Origin: an uncultured Oscillibacter sp.
GTDB lineage: Bacteria; Bacillota; Clostridia; Oscillospirales; Oscillospiraceae
Assembly (NCBI GenBank): GCA_900551885.1
Contig: URXS01000072.1
Location: 1-9,833 of the forward strand
Length of the DNA: 9,833 nt
Direction: 5' to 3'
A program made the translations under genes and the position numbers. Shown in pieces: positions 1 through 6,584 of the stretch. Each line of letters opens with the position of its first letter. Positions within the stretch are counted from its first letter, which is position 1. A model generated the notes under the pieces. That model had not been told where the DNA came from and ran no database searches. It was given only the letters and a program-made list of their open reading frames with translations.

Positions 1-89
1 GTGCGGACGGAAACCGTTTCCTGCCTCGAAACAGCGCTTCCCGGGCAGAGGTGGCTGTGATGCTGTGCAATTACCTGACTCAGAAGTAA
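1..89 (+). CDS. 3' end of an SLH-domain surface protein (partial)
   Basis: The reading frame that enters at base 3 and stops at TAA 87-89 encodes the last 28 residues of a protein whose beginning lies left of the window. The tail contains a D-G-N-x-F-x-P-x-N-x-x-S-R-A-E-V-A-V-M-L pattern, the typical second half of an S-layer homology (SLH) repeat, which anchors proteins to cell-wall polymers in Gram-positive bacteria. Ending a few residues after an SLH repeat is usual for proteins with C-terminal SLH repeats. What the rest of the protein does cannot be seen. Another SLH protein starts at 9463, so the redox cluster is bracketed by surface-protein genes. No convincing terminator follows the stop. 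Confidence 0.75.
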   Translation, partial: ADGNRFLPRNSASRAEVAVMLCNYLTQK

Positions 90-118
90 AAAGAACATTG
101 GGCCGTGTATGGATCGGG

Positions 119-147
119 TTGCCAAAATACAAATCATGCGATACATT
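119..147 (+). promoter_or_regulatory. Putative sigma-70/SigA promoter for the Fe-S aldo/keto reductase
   Basis: A TTGCCA -35 box (119-124) and a TACATT -10 box (142-147) are separated by 17 bases. The -10 matches the consensus at four of six positions. The start would fall near 154, leaving a short leader before the AGGAGG at 166-171. The shared operator found at the three downstream promoters is absent here, so this gene may be outside that regulon. Confidence 0.45.
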
Positions 148-179
148 TGAGGTACACTTTGCGGCAGGAGGCGTGTGTA

Positions 180-1328
180 ATGGAATATCGGAAACTTGGC
201 CGGACGGGCCTGCTGGTCAGCGAGATTGGCATGGGCTGTGAGGGCTTTGTGGGCAAGCCCTATTCGGAAGTGGAAAAGATGGTAGATGCCATGGAGGCAG
301 GCGGGGTCAACTGTATCGACCTCTATACGCCTAATCCGGAGTTTCGCTCCAATCTGGGCCATGCCCTGCGGGGGCGGCGGGAAAAATTTATCCTTCAGGC
401 TCACCTGTGCACCATTTGGAAGGATGGCCAGTACAAGCGTACCCGGGATTTGGCAGAGGTGCGGGAAGGATTTGACGACCAGCTCCATCGGCTGGAGACA
501 GACCATGTGGAGATTGGCATGATCCACTATGTAGACTCTATGGCAGACTGGGAAGCCGTGCGGGATAAGGGTGTGCTGGACTACGCCCGGGAACTGAAAG
601 CACAAGGCGTTATCCGCTGCATCGGTTTGAGCAGTCACAACCCGGAGGTAGCTCTGGAAGCGGTACACAGCGGAGCCATTGAGGTACTCATGTTCAGTGT
701 CAATCCCTGCTATGACCTCCAGCCCGCTGGAGAGGATGTAGAGCAGCTCTGGAATGAGAAGAACTACGAACAGCCTTTGGTGAACATGGACCCTCAGCGG
801 CAGGAGCTGTATGAAACCTGCCAGCGGCTGGGGGTGGGTATCACGGTGATGAAAGCCTTCGGCGGAGGCGATCTGCTCAGCGCGGAGCTGTCCCCGGCAG
901 GAAAGGCTCTGACCCTCTATCAGTGTCTCCACTATGCTTTGTCGCGGCCTGGTGTGGCCTCCGTTATGTCCGGCGCCCGGACACTGGAGGAGCTGAATAC
1001 CAGCATCGGCTATGAAAGCGCCCCGGCGGAGGAACGGGACTATGCTGCCGCTTTTGCTGCTCTGCCCAAGATCAGCTGGGTGGGGCATTGTATGTACTGC
1101 GGACACTGCGCTCCCTGCCCGGTAGGCATCGATGTGGCCAGCGTCACCAAGTTCCTGAATCTGGTTCAGGCGCAGGGAGAGGTACCAGAGACCGTGCGGG
1201 AACACTATGCCGTCCTTCCCCACCACGGCGGGGAGTGCTTATCCTGCGGAGCCTGCGAGAAACGGTGCCCCTTCGGGGTGCCGGTCATAGAGAATATGCG
1301 CCGGGCGGCAGAGGTATTTGGAACGTGA
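180..1328 (+). CDS. Aldo/keto reductase-family oxidoreductase with C-terminal 2[4Fe-4S] ferredoxin domain
   Basis: Protein of 382 residues. The ATG at 180 is chosen because a perfect AGGAGG (166-171) lies 8 bases upstream; an in-frame ATG at 105 has no such site and would add 25 residues unlike the family. Residues 1 to about 290 form an AKR TIM barrel opening with Y-R-K-L-G-R-T-G. Residues 304-313 (C304, C307, C310, C313) and 353-363 (C353, C356, C359, C363) are two Cys motifs that should bind two [4Fe-4S] clusters, as in the COG1453 group. The AKR catalytic tetrad is only partly kept: Asp47 is present, but the Tyr expected five residues later is Asn52, and the usual Thr-Lys reads Ala-His75; the H-Y-V-D histidine is kept. 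The protein therefore probably does electron transfer from Fe-S clusters rather than ordinary NADPH-dependent carbonyl reduction; the substrate is unknown. It appears monocistronic, with its own promoter and a terminator. Confidence 0.9.
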   Translation: MEYRKLGRTGLLVSEIGMGCEGFVGKPYSEVEKMVDAMEAGGVNCIDLYTPNPEFRSNLGHALRGRREKFILQAHLCTIWKDGQYKRTRDLAEVREGFDDQLHRLETDHVEIGMIHYVDSMADWEAVRDKGVLDYARELKAQGVIRCIGLSSHNPEVALEAVHSGAIEVLMFSVNPCYDLQPAGEDVEQLWNEKNYEQPLVNMDPQRQELYETCQRLGVGITVMKAFGGGDLLSAELSPAGKALTLYQCLHYALSRPGVASVMSGARTLEELNTSIGYESAPAEERDYAAAFAALPKISWVGHCMYCGHCAPCPVGIDVASVTKFLNLVQAQGEVPETVREHYAVLPHHGGECLSCGACEKRCPFGVPVIENMRRAAEVFGT

Positions 1329-1335
1329 AGTGCAA

Positions 1336-1374
1336 TGCGCGGACAGACGATATGCCTGCCCGCGTATTTTTCTT
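1336..1374 (+). terminator. Intrinsic terminator after the Fe-S aldo/keto reductase
   Basis: Arm 1336-1346 pairs with 1356-1366 over 11 positions, with one A-C mismatch and one G-U pair and a 9-base loop. A T5-C-TT tract (1367-1374) follows. It lies 8 bases after the stop codon and separates this gene from the regulator downstream. Confidence 0.8.
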
Positions 1375-1401
1375 GCCATTTTAGGCAAAAGACAGTAAAA
1401 T
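1373..1401 (+). promoter_or_regulatory. Promoter of the LysR-type regulator, with a dyad over the -35 box
   Basis: TTGCCA (1373-1378) and TAAAAT (1396-1401) are 17 bases apart, a good SigA-type promoter. The -35 is part of a perfect inverted repeat, TTGCC (1373-1377) N6 GGCAA (1384-1388). A dyad placed there could be an operator through which the regulator or another factor represses this gene. Its sequence differs from the T-N11-A site found at the three downstream promoters. Promoter and upstream terminator share the T-rich stretch around 1373. Confidence 0.6.
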
Positions 1402-1448
1402 AGTTTTAAAACAGGGCCCGAGGCATGGGCGGAAAGGCGGTGGCGTAT

Positions 1449-2345
1449 ATGATGTATAATCCTCAGCTGGAGACCTTCCTCCGGGTGGCGGATGCGGGGA
1501 GCTTCAATAAAGCGGCGGAGGAGCTGTTCATTACGCCGCCGGCAGTCATCAAGCAGATCACCTCCTTGGAGGCAGGGCTGGATCTCCAGCTTTTTGTCCG
1601 CAGTCCACGGGGCCTGAAGCTCACCGAGGCGGGCAAATCGATCTACCGGGATGCCCAGTATATCATCCAATACTGCAAGGACTCGGTGGTGCGGGCCAAG
1701 AACGCCGCTGAGGAGGGGGACAAGGTCATCCGTATCGGTACCTCCCCCATGACGCCAGGACAGTTTCTGCTGGATTTGTGGCCCAGCCTCCACCAGCATT
1801 GCCCGGACATCAAGTTCCAACTGGTGCCCTATGAGAACACCCCGGAGAACGCCAGAGAAATCTTACGCAATCTGGGACAGAACATCGACATCGTGGCCGG
1901 TCCCTATGACCAAAATCTGCTGGATACCCGCCAGTGTGCCGCTCTGGAACTAAGCCGCGAGCCAGTCCGCTGCGCTGTATCCATCTACCACCCGCTGGCC
2001 GCCAAAGAGTGCCTGACGGCGGATGACCTCCACGGGGAGAACTTCCTGATGATCCGCCGGGGTTGGAACCACTATCTGGACCAGATGCGGGACGAGCTGT
2101 GGCGGGATCACCCTCAAGTCCACATTGTGGACTTTGACTTCCTAAGTATCGACATCTTCAATCAGTGTGAGAACTCCAATGATATTCTCATGACCATCGA
2201 CAACTGGAAGAATATCCACCCGCTGCTCAAAACCATCCCAGTGGATTGGGACTATACCGTTCCTTTCGGCCTGTTCCATTCCCCCAAGCCCTCCGCTACG
2301 GTGAAGCGATTTCTCAAGGCGGTCAAAACGGTGTACGAGCTGTAA
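1449..2345 (+). CDS. LysR-family transcriptional regulator
   Basis: Protein of 298 residues, the usual LysR length. Residues 5-62 are the winged helix-turn-helix: L-E-T-F-L-R-V-A-D-A-G-S-F-N-K-A-A, then a recognition-helix region (T29-P30-P31-A32-V33-I34-K35-Q36-I37), then L-E and L-F-V-R-S-P-R-G-L-K-L-T-E-A-G. The remainder is a two-lobed effector-binding domain ending in V-P-F-G-L-F-H-S-P-K. The ATG at 1449 is preferred because a GGAAAGGCGG stretch (1431-1440) precedes it; an ATG at 1425 is in frame but has a poorer site and adds 8 residues unlike the family. ATG 1452 is also possible. Such proteins activate nearby genes when a small molecule binds. The three matching T-N11-A sites downstream, the first starting 3 bases after this stop codon, make it the likely local regulator. 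The effector is unknown. Confidence 0.93.
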   Translation: MMYNPQLETFLRVADAGSFNKAAEELFITPPAVIKQITSLEAGLDLQLFVRSPRGLKLTEAGKSIYRDAQYIIQYCKDSVVRAKNAAEEGDKVIRIGTSPMTPGQFLLDLWPSLHQHCPDIKFQLVPYENTPENAREILRNLGQNIDIVAGPYDQNLLDTRQCAALELSREPVRCAVSIYHPLAAKECLTADDLHGENFLMIRRGWNHYLDQMRDELWRDHPQVHIVDFDFLSIDIFNQCENSNDILMTIDNWKNIHPLLKTIPVDWDYTVPFGLFHSPKPSATVKRFLKAVKTVYEL

Positions 2346-2348
2346 CAC

Positions 2349-2407
2349 AAAGGTATATACTGCATAACTTTTCGAGACTTCTGCGGAGGTCTCGATTTTT
2401 TTATAAT
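2349..2407 (+). promoter_or_regulatory. Conserved LysR-type operator and promoter, copy A (before the alcohol-dehydrogenase-like gene)
   Basis: A dyad reads AAAG-g-TAT-N7-ATA-a-CTTT (2349-2371), containing the T-N11-A core typical of LysR binding sites (T2354 to A2366). CGAGACTTCT follows at 2373-2382, and a perfect TATAAT -10 lies at 2402-2407. No good TTGACA-like -35 exists (TTCTGC at 17-base spacing), as expected for an activator-dependent promoter. The dyad centre falls roughly 54 bases before the predicted start. Copies B and C have the same elements at identical spacing. Confidence 0.72.
2373..2402 (+). terminator. Intrinsic terminator of the LysR gene, embedded in promoter A
   Basis: Stem 2373-2381 pairs with 2386-2394 over nine pairs with one G-U, closing a TGCG tetraloop, followed by A and seven Ts (2396-2402). 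The last T is the first base of the TATAAT of promoter A, and the 5' arm is the conserved CGAGACTTC element. The same DNA can end transcription from the regulator and start the next transcript. Confidence 0.72.
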
Positions 2408-2455
2408 AAAGGCACAAAAGGAATCGCCCTCGCGGGGCGAACGCAGAGGTGTGCC

Positions 2456-3571
2456 ATGAATAATTTTATCTTTGAAAACGGAACCAAGTTTCTCTTTGGT
2501 GGGGGCTGTGTGAAGGAATACCTGGCCAGCTTTCTGGCTGGATATGGCCCCAGCGTACTGCTTGTTACGGAGGAATCGGATCACCGTTCCCATGCGGTGG
2601 ACGAGGTGCGGGATATTCTGCGCCGGAGCGGGAAACAGACGACGGAATACGCAATGGGTCCATTTTGCCCCCGGTATGAGCAGGTGCAGCGGGCGGCCAG
2701 GCTGTGCCGGGAACGCCAGGTGGATTTGATTTTAGGTGTGGGCGGCTCCGCCGTGATGGACGGATGCAAGTCCACTTCTCTGGCAGCAGTGTGCCGAGGC
2801 GATCTGTGGGAGAACTTCGGAGAATTGCAGGGCGTGGTGGATGTGCCGCCCCTGCCCATAGGCTTTGTGGCCTCCCATCTGGAGGTTGGAGCCGTCAACG
2901 GCGCGGCGGGGTTGATCCATGAGAGCCAATGTGTCTGGAGGGACTACCCTCCTTGTGATCCCCAATTTGCCCTGCTGGACCCGTCCTGCACCCATGAATT
3001 ATCCCGCCGGTCGTTCACTGCTCAAGGGTTCTCCGCTCTGGCTGGAGCGTTGGAGGCATACCTGACGCTGGCGGATGGAATGGGCGTTTCCCGGGAACTG
3101 CTGGAGACTTTGATGCGAGGCATGATTCAGGATCTGCGCGCTTGCCGGAATGCTTCCTGCAAAGAGGATACCCGGAGTAACCTGATGTGGCGATGTGCCC
3201 TGTGGGGGAGCCGGTTCTTCCAGCTGGGACGACGGTTCTCCTTTCCGGCCTTGCCGGTGCGGGAGGCGGCCATCCTCGCAGCATCGACCTGGGAAGAATA
3301 CGCAGGGGCGCTGTCCGTTTTGCTGCTGGCCGATTGCCGCCATGAGGCGGAACAGCATCCCGCCGTTCTGGCTCAGTTGGCCCGCCGTGTGTGGGAGACT
3401 GATGACATGGGATGCTTCGATCAGGAAACGGCCCAGGCTGGTGTCCGCGCTTTTGTGGAATTTCTGCGGGAACTGGAGCTGCCCACGGAGTATTCGGAAT
3501 TGGACGATGCTCTGTGGTGCCATCTGAAGGAGTCCGCCTCTGCTCAAAACCTTTTGGTATATACTGCGTAA
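2456..3571 (+). CDS. Iron-containing alcohol dehydrogenase-fold protein lacking the metal ligands
   Basis: Protein of 371 residues starting at ATG 2456, with AGAGG at 2445-2449. It has the fold of group III (iron-dependent) alcohol dehydrogenases, which reduce aldehydes or ketones with NAD(P)H: an N-terminal F-x-F-x-N-G-T-K-x-x-F-G-G-G, then the nucleotide-binding G96-G-S-A-V-M-D102 with K105, and L-L-D-P-S-C-T around 173-179. Key residues are missing. The helix that normally reads G-I-A-D-I-M-S-H is G191-F-S-A-L-A-G-A198, so the Asp and first His ligands are Ala194 and Ala198. There is no histidine at all between His180 and His296, so the two later His ligands are also absent. The usual T-G-S-E-M motif is degraded as well. 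The reading frame is intact. It may be a pseudo-enzyme, a metal-independent enzyme or a binding protein. It is transcribed from promoter A, and its last codons overlap operator B. Confidence 0.8.
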   Translation: MNNFIFENGTKFLFGGGCVKEYLASFLAGYGPSVLLVTEESDHRSHAVDEVRDILRRSGKQTTEYAMGPFCPRYEQVQRAARLCRERQVDLILGVGGSAVMDGCKSTSLAAVCRGDLWENFGELQGVVDVPPLPIGFVASHLEVGAVNGAAGLIHESQCVWRDYPPCDPQFALLDPSCTHELSRRSFTAQGFSALAGALEAYLTLADGMGVSRELLETLMRGMIQDLRACRNASCKEDTRSNLMWRCALWGSRFFQLGRRFSFPALPVREAAILAASTWEEYAGALSVLLLADCRHEAEQHPAVLAQLARRVWETDDMGCFDQETAQAGVRAFVEFLRELELPTEYSELDDALWCHLKESASAQNLLVYTA

Positions 3572-3611
3572 CGAATCGGAACTTCCGCGGGACGCCAACC
3601 TGCATTATCAT
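3556..3611 (+). promoter_or_regulatory. Conserved LysR-type operator and promoter, copy B (before the second AKR)
   Basis: GGTATATACTGC (3556-3567) is identical to copy A and is followed by GTAAC, with the T-N11-A core from T3558 to A3570. CGGAACTTCC lies at 3577-3586, matching the second element at 7 of 10 positions, and TATCAT (3606-3611) forms the -10. The distances from the TAT (19 to the second element, 48 to the -10) are exactly those of copies A and C. The site encodes the last four codons and stop of the upstream gene. The outer AAAG/CTTT arms seen in A and C are not kept. Confidence 0.68.
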
Positions 3612-3651
3612 GATTCCTGTAAGAACGATACCCGCAAGGAGGCATTTGACC

Positions 3652-4662
3652 ATGAATTCGCGCACACTGGGCGCTGACCTGAACGTATCCGCCATCGGGT
3701 TGGGGTGTATGGGTTTCAGCCACGCCTATGGCCCACCCACGGAGGATGATGAAGCCATCCAGGCGATCCGCACTGCTTTTGACATGGGTTACACCATGTT
3801 CGATACTGCCGAGACCTACGGCACGGCGGAGGACCCCCACCACAACGAGAAACTGGTGGGCGAAGCGCTGAAGGAGGTCCGCAGCCAGGTGCAGATCGTC
3901 ACCAAGTTCGGAATCCGTTTTGATAAGACCAGCAAGGCGGTGAACAAGCCCCTGATCCCAGATGCCAGGCCTGAAACTATCCGTGCCTCGGTGGAGGGCT
4001 CCCTCCGGCGGCTCCAGACCGACCACATCGACCTATATTTCCAGCACCGCGTGGACCCCAAGGTGGAGCCGGAGGCAGTGGCTCAGGTAATGGCCGACCT
4101 GATTCGGGAAGGGAAGATCACCCACTGGGGTATCTCCGAGGTCAGTGAGGACTACCTGCGCCGAGCCCACAGGGTTTGCCCGGTGACGGCGGTGCAGAAC
4201 CGCTATTCCATGATGGCCCGGTGGCATGAATCCCTGTTCCCGGTGCTGGAGGAGCTGAATGTGGGCTTCGTGGCTTTCTCTCCCATGGCCAACGGCCTGC
4301 TTACCGGAGCCTATGGGAAAGGGGAACAGTTCGATCCCAAGCTAGATTACCGTAGTGCCATGCCGCAGTTTACGCAGGAGGCCGCAAAGAAAAATCAGGA
4401 GCTTTTGTATCTGCTGCAGGGGTTAGCCGTGCAAAGAAATGCCACTCCCGCACAGATCTCTCTGGCCTGGATGCTGTGTAAAAAGCCCTGGATCGTTCCG
4501 ATTCCCGGCAGCCGAAAGACTGAACGGATGCGGGAGAACGCCGGAGCGGCAGATGTTGTTCTGACCAATGAAGAGGTAGCTGCCATAGACCAGGCATTGA
4601 GCTCTATTCCCATGTCCGCCGTATTCGGCGGAACAGAAGTGGTCTCCAGAGAAACGAAATAA
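3652..4662 (+). CDS. Aldo/keto reductase (COG0667 / AKR11-13-like)
   Basis: Protein of 336 residues. ATG 3652 has AAGGAGG (3636-3642) at 9 bases. The full AKR tetrad is visible: D51 and Y56 in F-D-T-A-E-T-Y-G, K85 in V-T-K-F and H132 in Y-F-Q-H-R-V-D. The cofactor-phosphate loop reads I-P-G-S-R-K-T-E-R-M-R-E-N near the C-terminus, as in NADPH-using AKRs that reduce aldehydes and ketones in the cytoplasm. The W-G-I-S-E-V-S and G-F-V-A-F-S-P-M-A-N-G-L-L-T-G blocks are typical of this group. It is the first gene after promoter B, and the esterase gene starts only 16 bases after its stop, so the two are surely co-transcribed. The natural substrate is unknown. Confidence 0.93.
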   Translation: MNSRTLGADLNVSAIGLGCMGFSHAYGPPTEDDEAIQAIRTAFDMGYTMFDTAETYGTAEDPHHNEKLVGEALKEVRSQVQIVTKFGIRFDKTSKAVNKPLIPDARPETIRASVEGSLRRLQTDHIDLYFQHRVDPKVEPEAVAQVMADLIREGKITHWGISEVSEDYLRRAHRVCPVTAVQNRYSMMARWHESLFPVLEELNVGFVAFSPMANGLLTGAYGKGEQFDPKLDYRSAMPQFTQEAAKKNQELLYLLQGLAVQRNATPAQISLAWMLCKKPWIVPIPGSRKTERMRENAGAADVVLTNEEVAAIDQALSSIPMSAVFGGTEVVSRETK

Positions 4663-4678
4663 GAAAGGATGAATCCCA

Positions 4679-5821
4679 ATGAAACTCAACCATAAATGGC
4701 TGACTCTGGCCCTGTCCGGAGTCCTGACCCTCTCTCTGCTGGCCGGATGCGCCGGAACTCAGAATCCCGGCGCGTCCGCCAACAGTTCTGGCACCAGGGA
4801 GGATCAGAGCACGCAGGAGCCTGCCAATTCTGATGCGCTGACGATCGCGGAGCAGGGAATGTTTTCCGCCGGCGGCACGGTGATTTCTTCGGACGGCACC
4901 TTTGATGTGTCCAATTATTACACCTCCCGGGAAGGCTCCACCTCCCATGTGGACCATGCCAATGTGCTCTACCAGATCCCGGAGGATGCCACCGGGCTGC
5001 CCATGGTGTTCCTCCACGGTTATGGTCAGTCCCGCATGGGCTGGATGACCACCCCCGACGGCCGGGAGGGCTGGTCCGATATGTTTCTGAAAATGGGGCA
5101 CAGTGTCTGGCTCATTGACCAGCCCCGGCGGGGTGAGGCCGGACAGACTTCCGTGGCGGGCACCATCTCCGCCGAGCCCTCCGACCAGACCTGGTACACC
5201 CAGTTCCGCATCGGCACATACCTCAATGACGCGTTTACCTACAATGAAGGCTCCCAGTTTCCCCAAGGGGAGGATGTTCTGGATCAGTTCTTCCGCCAGA
5301 TGACGCCGGATACCGGCATGGATAATGCAGGCGGCGATCAGAACATCGACAATGAGGTGGTGGCTCAGGCGGTGGCGGCGACCATTGATGAGATCTACGA
5401 GCGCACCGGCCAGGATTCCATACTGGTGACTCACTCTCAGGGCGGCCTGCCCGGCTGGGAGGTCCCCCGATACACCGACCACGTGGCCGCCATCGTGGCC
5501 ATCGAGCCCGGCGCAGCACCTACGGTGGACAGTGAGGCTTACAACGCGCTTCTGGAGCAGAAAATCCCCGTCACCTTCTACTACGGCGACTACATCGGCG
5601 AGGAGTTCACCGACGTGCCTGCTGCCGCTATGTGGTCTATGATGGCGGCTACTGCCGACACCTTCACTGAGGCCTACAACGCCGCCGACGGTAGCAGCAC
5701 GGTGGTCCACCTGCCCGACGAGGGGATCACCGGCAACTCCCACTTTATGTTCCAGGAGCTGAACAACGATGTGATTGCAGACCACATCGAGAACTGGATT
5801 CAGGAAAATGTAGACCAGTAA
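4679..5821 (+). CDS. Surface lipoprotein alpha/beta hydrolase, esterase-713-like
   Basis: Protein of 380 residues; AAAGGA (4664-4669) precedes ATG 4679 by 9 bases. Residues 1-24 are a lipoprotein signal (K-rich start, hydrophobic core, lipobox L-A-G-C24), then a Ser/Thr/Gln-rich linker, so the mature enzyme should be lipid-anchored outside the membrane. The hydrolase domain shows F-L-H-G-Y-G-Q-S, an oxyanion-hole region, the nucleophile S253 in T-H-S-Q-G-G (Thr replaces the first Gly of G-x-S-x-G), E276 in A-I-E-P-G as the likely acid, and H355 in G-N-S-H-F-M-F-Q. The E-P-G and G-N-S-H blocks and the N-N-x-x-x-A-D-x-I-x-x-W-I end recall Alcaligenes esterase 713, whose triad uses Glu as the acid (recalled, not searched). 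It would cleave esters of small molecules. It lies between an AKR and a flavodoxin lipoprotein in one operon; its substrate is unknown. Confidence 0.88.
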   Translation: MKLNHKWLTLALSGVLTLSLLAGCAGTQNPGASANSSGTREDQSTQEPANSDALTIAEQGMFSAGGTVISSDGTFDVSNYYTSREGSTSHVDHANVLYQIPEDATGLPMVFLHGYGQSRMGWMTTPDGREGWSDMFLKMGHSVWLIDQPRRGEAGQTSVAGTISAEPSDQTWYTQFRIGTYLNDAFTYNEGSQFPQGEDVLDQFFRQMTPDTGMDNAGGDQNIDNEVVAQAVAATIDEIYERTGQDSILVTHSQGGLPGWEVPRYTDHVAAIVAIEPGAAPTVDSEAYNALLEQKIPVTFYYGDYIGEEFTDVPAAAMWSMMAATADTFTEAYNAADGSSTVVHLPDEGITGNSHFMFQELNNDVIADHIENWIQENVDQ

Positions 5822-5848
5822 CTTTAATTTGGAAAGGAATGCTTCGCT

Positions 5849-6535
5849 ATGAAATTCACCTGGAAAAAGATTTTCAGTTTGTCCTTGGCAGCGGTGATGG
5901 CCCTGTCCCTGGCAGCCTGTGGGCAAAGTAATGGCACTGATGACAGTCAATCCACCAGCCAGAGCCAGGAAACTCCCTCCTCTACCACTACTCAGGAGCC
6001 CGGTGGTACCGCCTCGACTCCGGATGCTTCTGAGCCGATCGGCGACGGCAATGTTCTGGTGGTCTATTACTCCGCCTCCGGTAATACGGAAGCCGTTGCC
6101 GGATACATTGCGGAGGCCACTGGAGGAGATCTCTTTGCAATCACGCCTGCCGAGCCTTACACCAGCGACGATCTGAACTGGACGGACGAGAACAGCCGGG
6201 TCAGTCAGGAGTATGCGAATGAATCCCTGCGGGATGTGGAGCTGACCACCACGGAGGTGGAGAACTGGGATTCCTATGATACGGTGTTCATCGGCTACCC
6301 CATTTGGTGGGGCATCGCCGCTTGGCCCACGGACAGCTTTGTGGAAGCCAACGACTTTACCGGTAAGACCGTGATTCCCTTCTGCACCTCCTCCAGCTCT
6401 GGCCTGGGTCAGAGCGGAGAACTGCTGGCAGAGCTGGCAGGTACCGGCGACTGGCTGGAGGGCCAGCGGTTCCGCTCCGGTGTCAGCCAGGAGGATGTGA
6501 ATGAATGGGTGGACAGCCTGGGGCTGTCTGAATAA
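5849..6535 (+). CDS. Flavodoxin-domain lipoprotein (Flavodoxin_4 type)
   Basis: Protein of 228 residues; GGAAAGGA (5831-5838) lies 10 bases before ATG 5849. Residues 1-24 form a lipoprotein signal with lipobox L-A-A-C24; residues 25-67 are a Ser/Thr/Gln/Pro-rich spacer; residues 68-228 are a flavodoxin. The FMN-phosphate loop is S75-A-S-G-N-T80 and the second flavin loop G149-Y-P-I-W-W-G155; P-F-C-T-S-S-S-S-G-L-G near residue 180 is typical of this family. It should be a membrane-anchored, extracytoplasmic one- or two-electron carrier, unlike classical cytoplasmic flavodoxins. How FMN is supplied outside the cell is not shown by the sequence. It follows the esterase by 27 bases, and a hairpin terminator follows it. 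The paired lipoproteins suggest joint work at the cell surface. Confidence 0.9.
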   Translation: MKFTWKKIFSLSLAAVMALSLAACGQSNGTDDSQSTSQSQETPSSTTTQEPGGTASTPDASEPIGDGNVLVVYYSASGNTEAVAGYIAEATGGDLFAITPAEPYTSDDLNWTDENSRVSQEYANESLRDVELTTTEVENWDSYDTVFIGYPIWWGIAAWPTDSFVEANDFTGKTVIPFCTSSSSGLGQSGELLAELAGTGDWLEGQRFRSGVSQEDVNEWVDSLGLSE

Positions 6536-6550
6536 CCGAAAAAACGGCAA

Positions 6551-6584
6551 GGGGCCGGGGCGGAAGGCTCCGGCCCCCTTTGCT
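6551..6584 (+). terminator. GC-rich hairpin, probable terminator after the flavodoxin gene
   Basis: Stem 6551-6561 pairs with 6567-6577 (eleven pairs, one G-U) around a GGAAG loop, followed by CTTTGCTT, a weak T tract. It lies 15 bases past the flavodoxin stop. Either it closes the operon or it lets part of the transcription through to the flavoprotein gene at 6619; no clear promoter was seen between them. Confidence 0.65.

Noticed and set aside
151..163. GGTACACTTTGC before the first AKR, loosely like GGTATATACTGC
   Set aside because: About 8 of 12 positions match, but it lies right at the ribosome binding site and lacks the other two elements at the required spacing.
1239..1820. Minus-strand frame crossing the terminator and the lysR start as a divergent regulator partner
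   Set aside because: No motif or ribosome binding site; it spans a good terminator and promoter on the other strand and two real genes.
4604..6550. Very long open frame (648 codons) on the minus strand across the esterase and flavodoxin genes
   Set aside because: It lies antisense to two clear lipoprotein genes with signal peptides, catalytic motifs and ribosome binding sites. Its translation has no recognisable motif and it has no convincing start site; it follows from codon bias in G+C-rich coding DNA.
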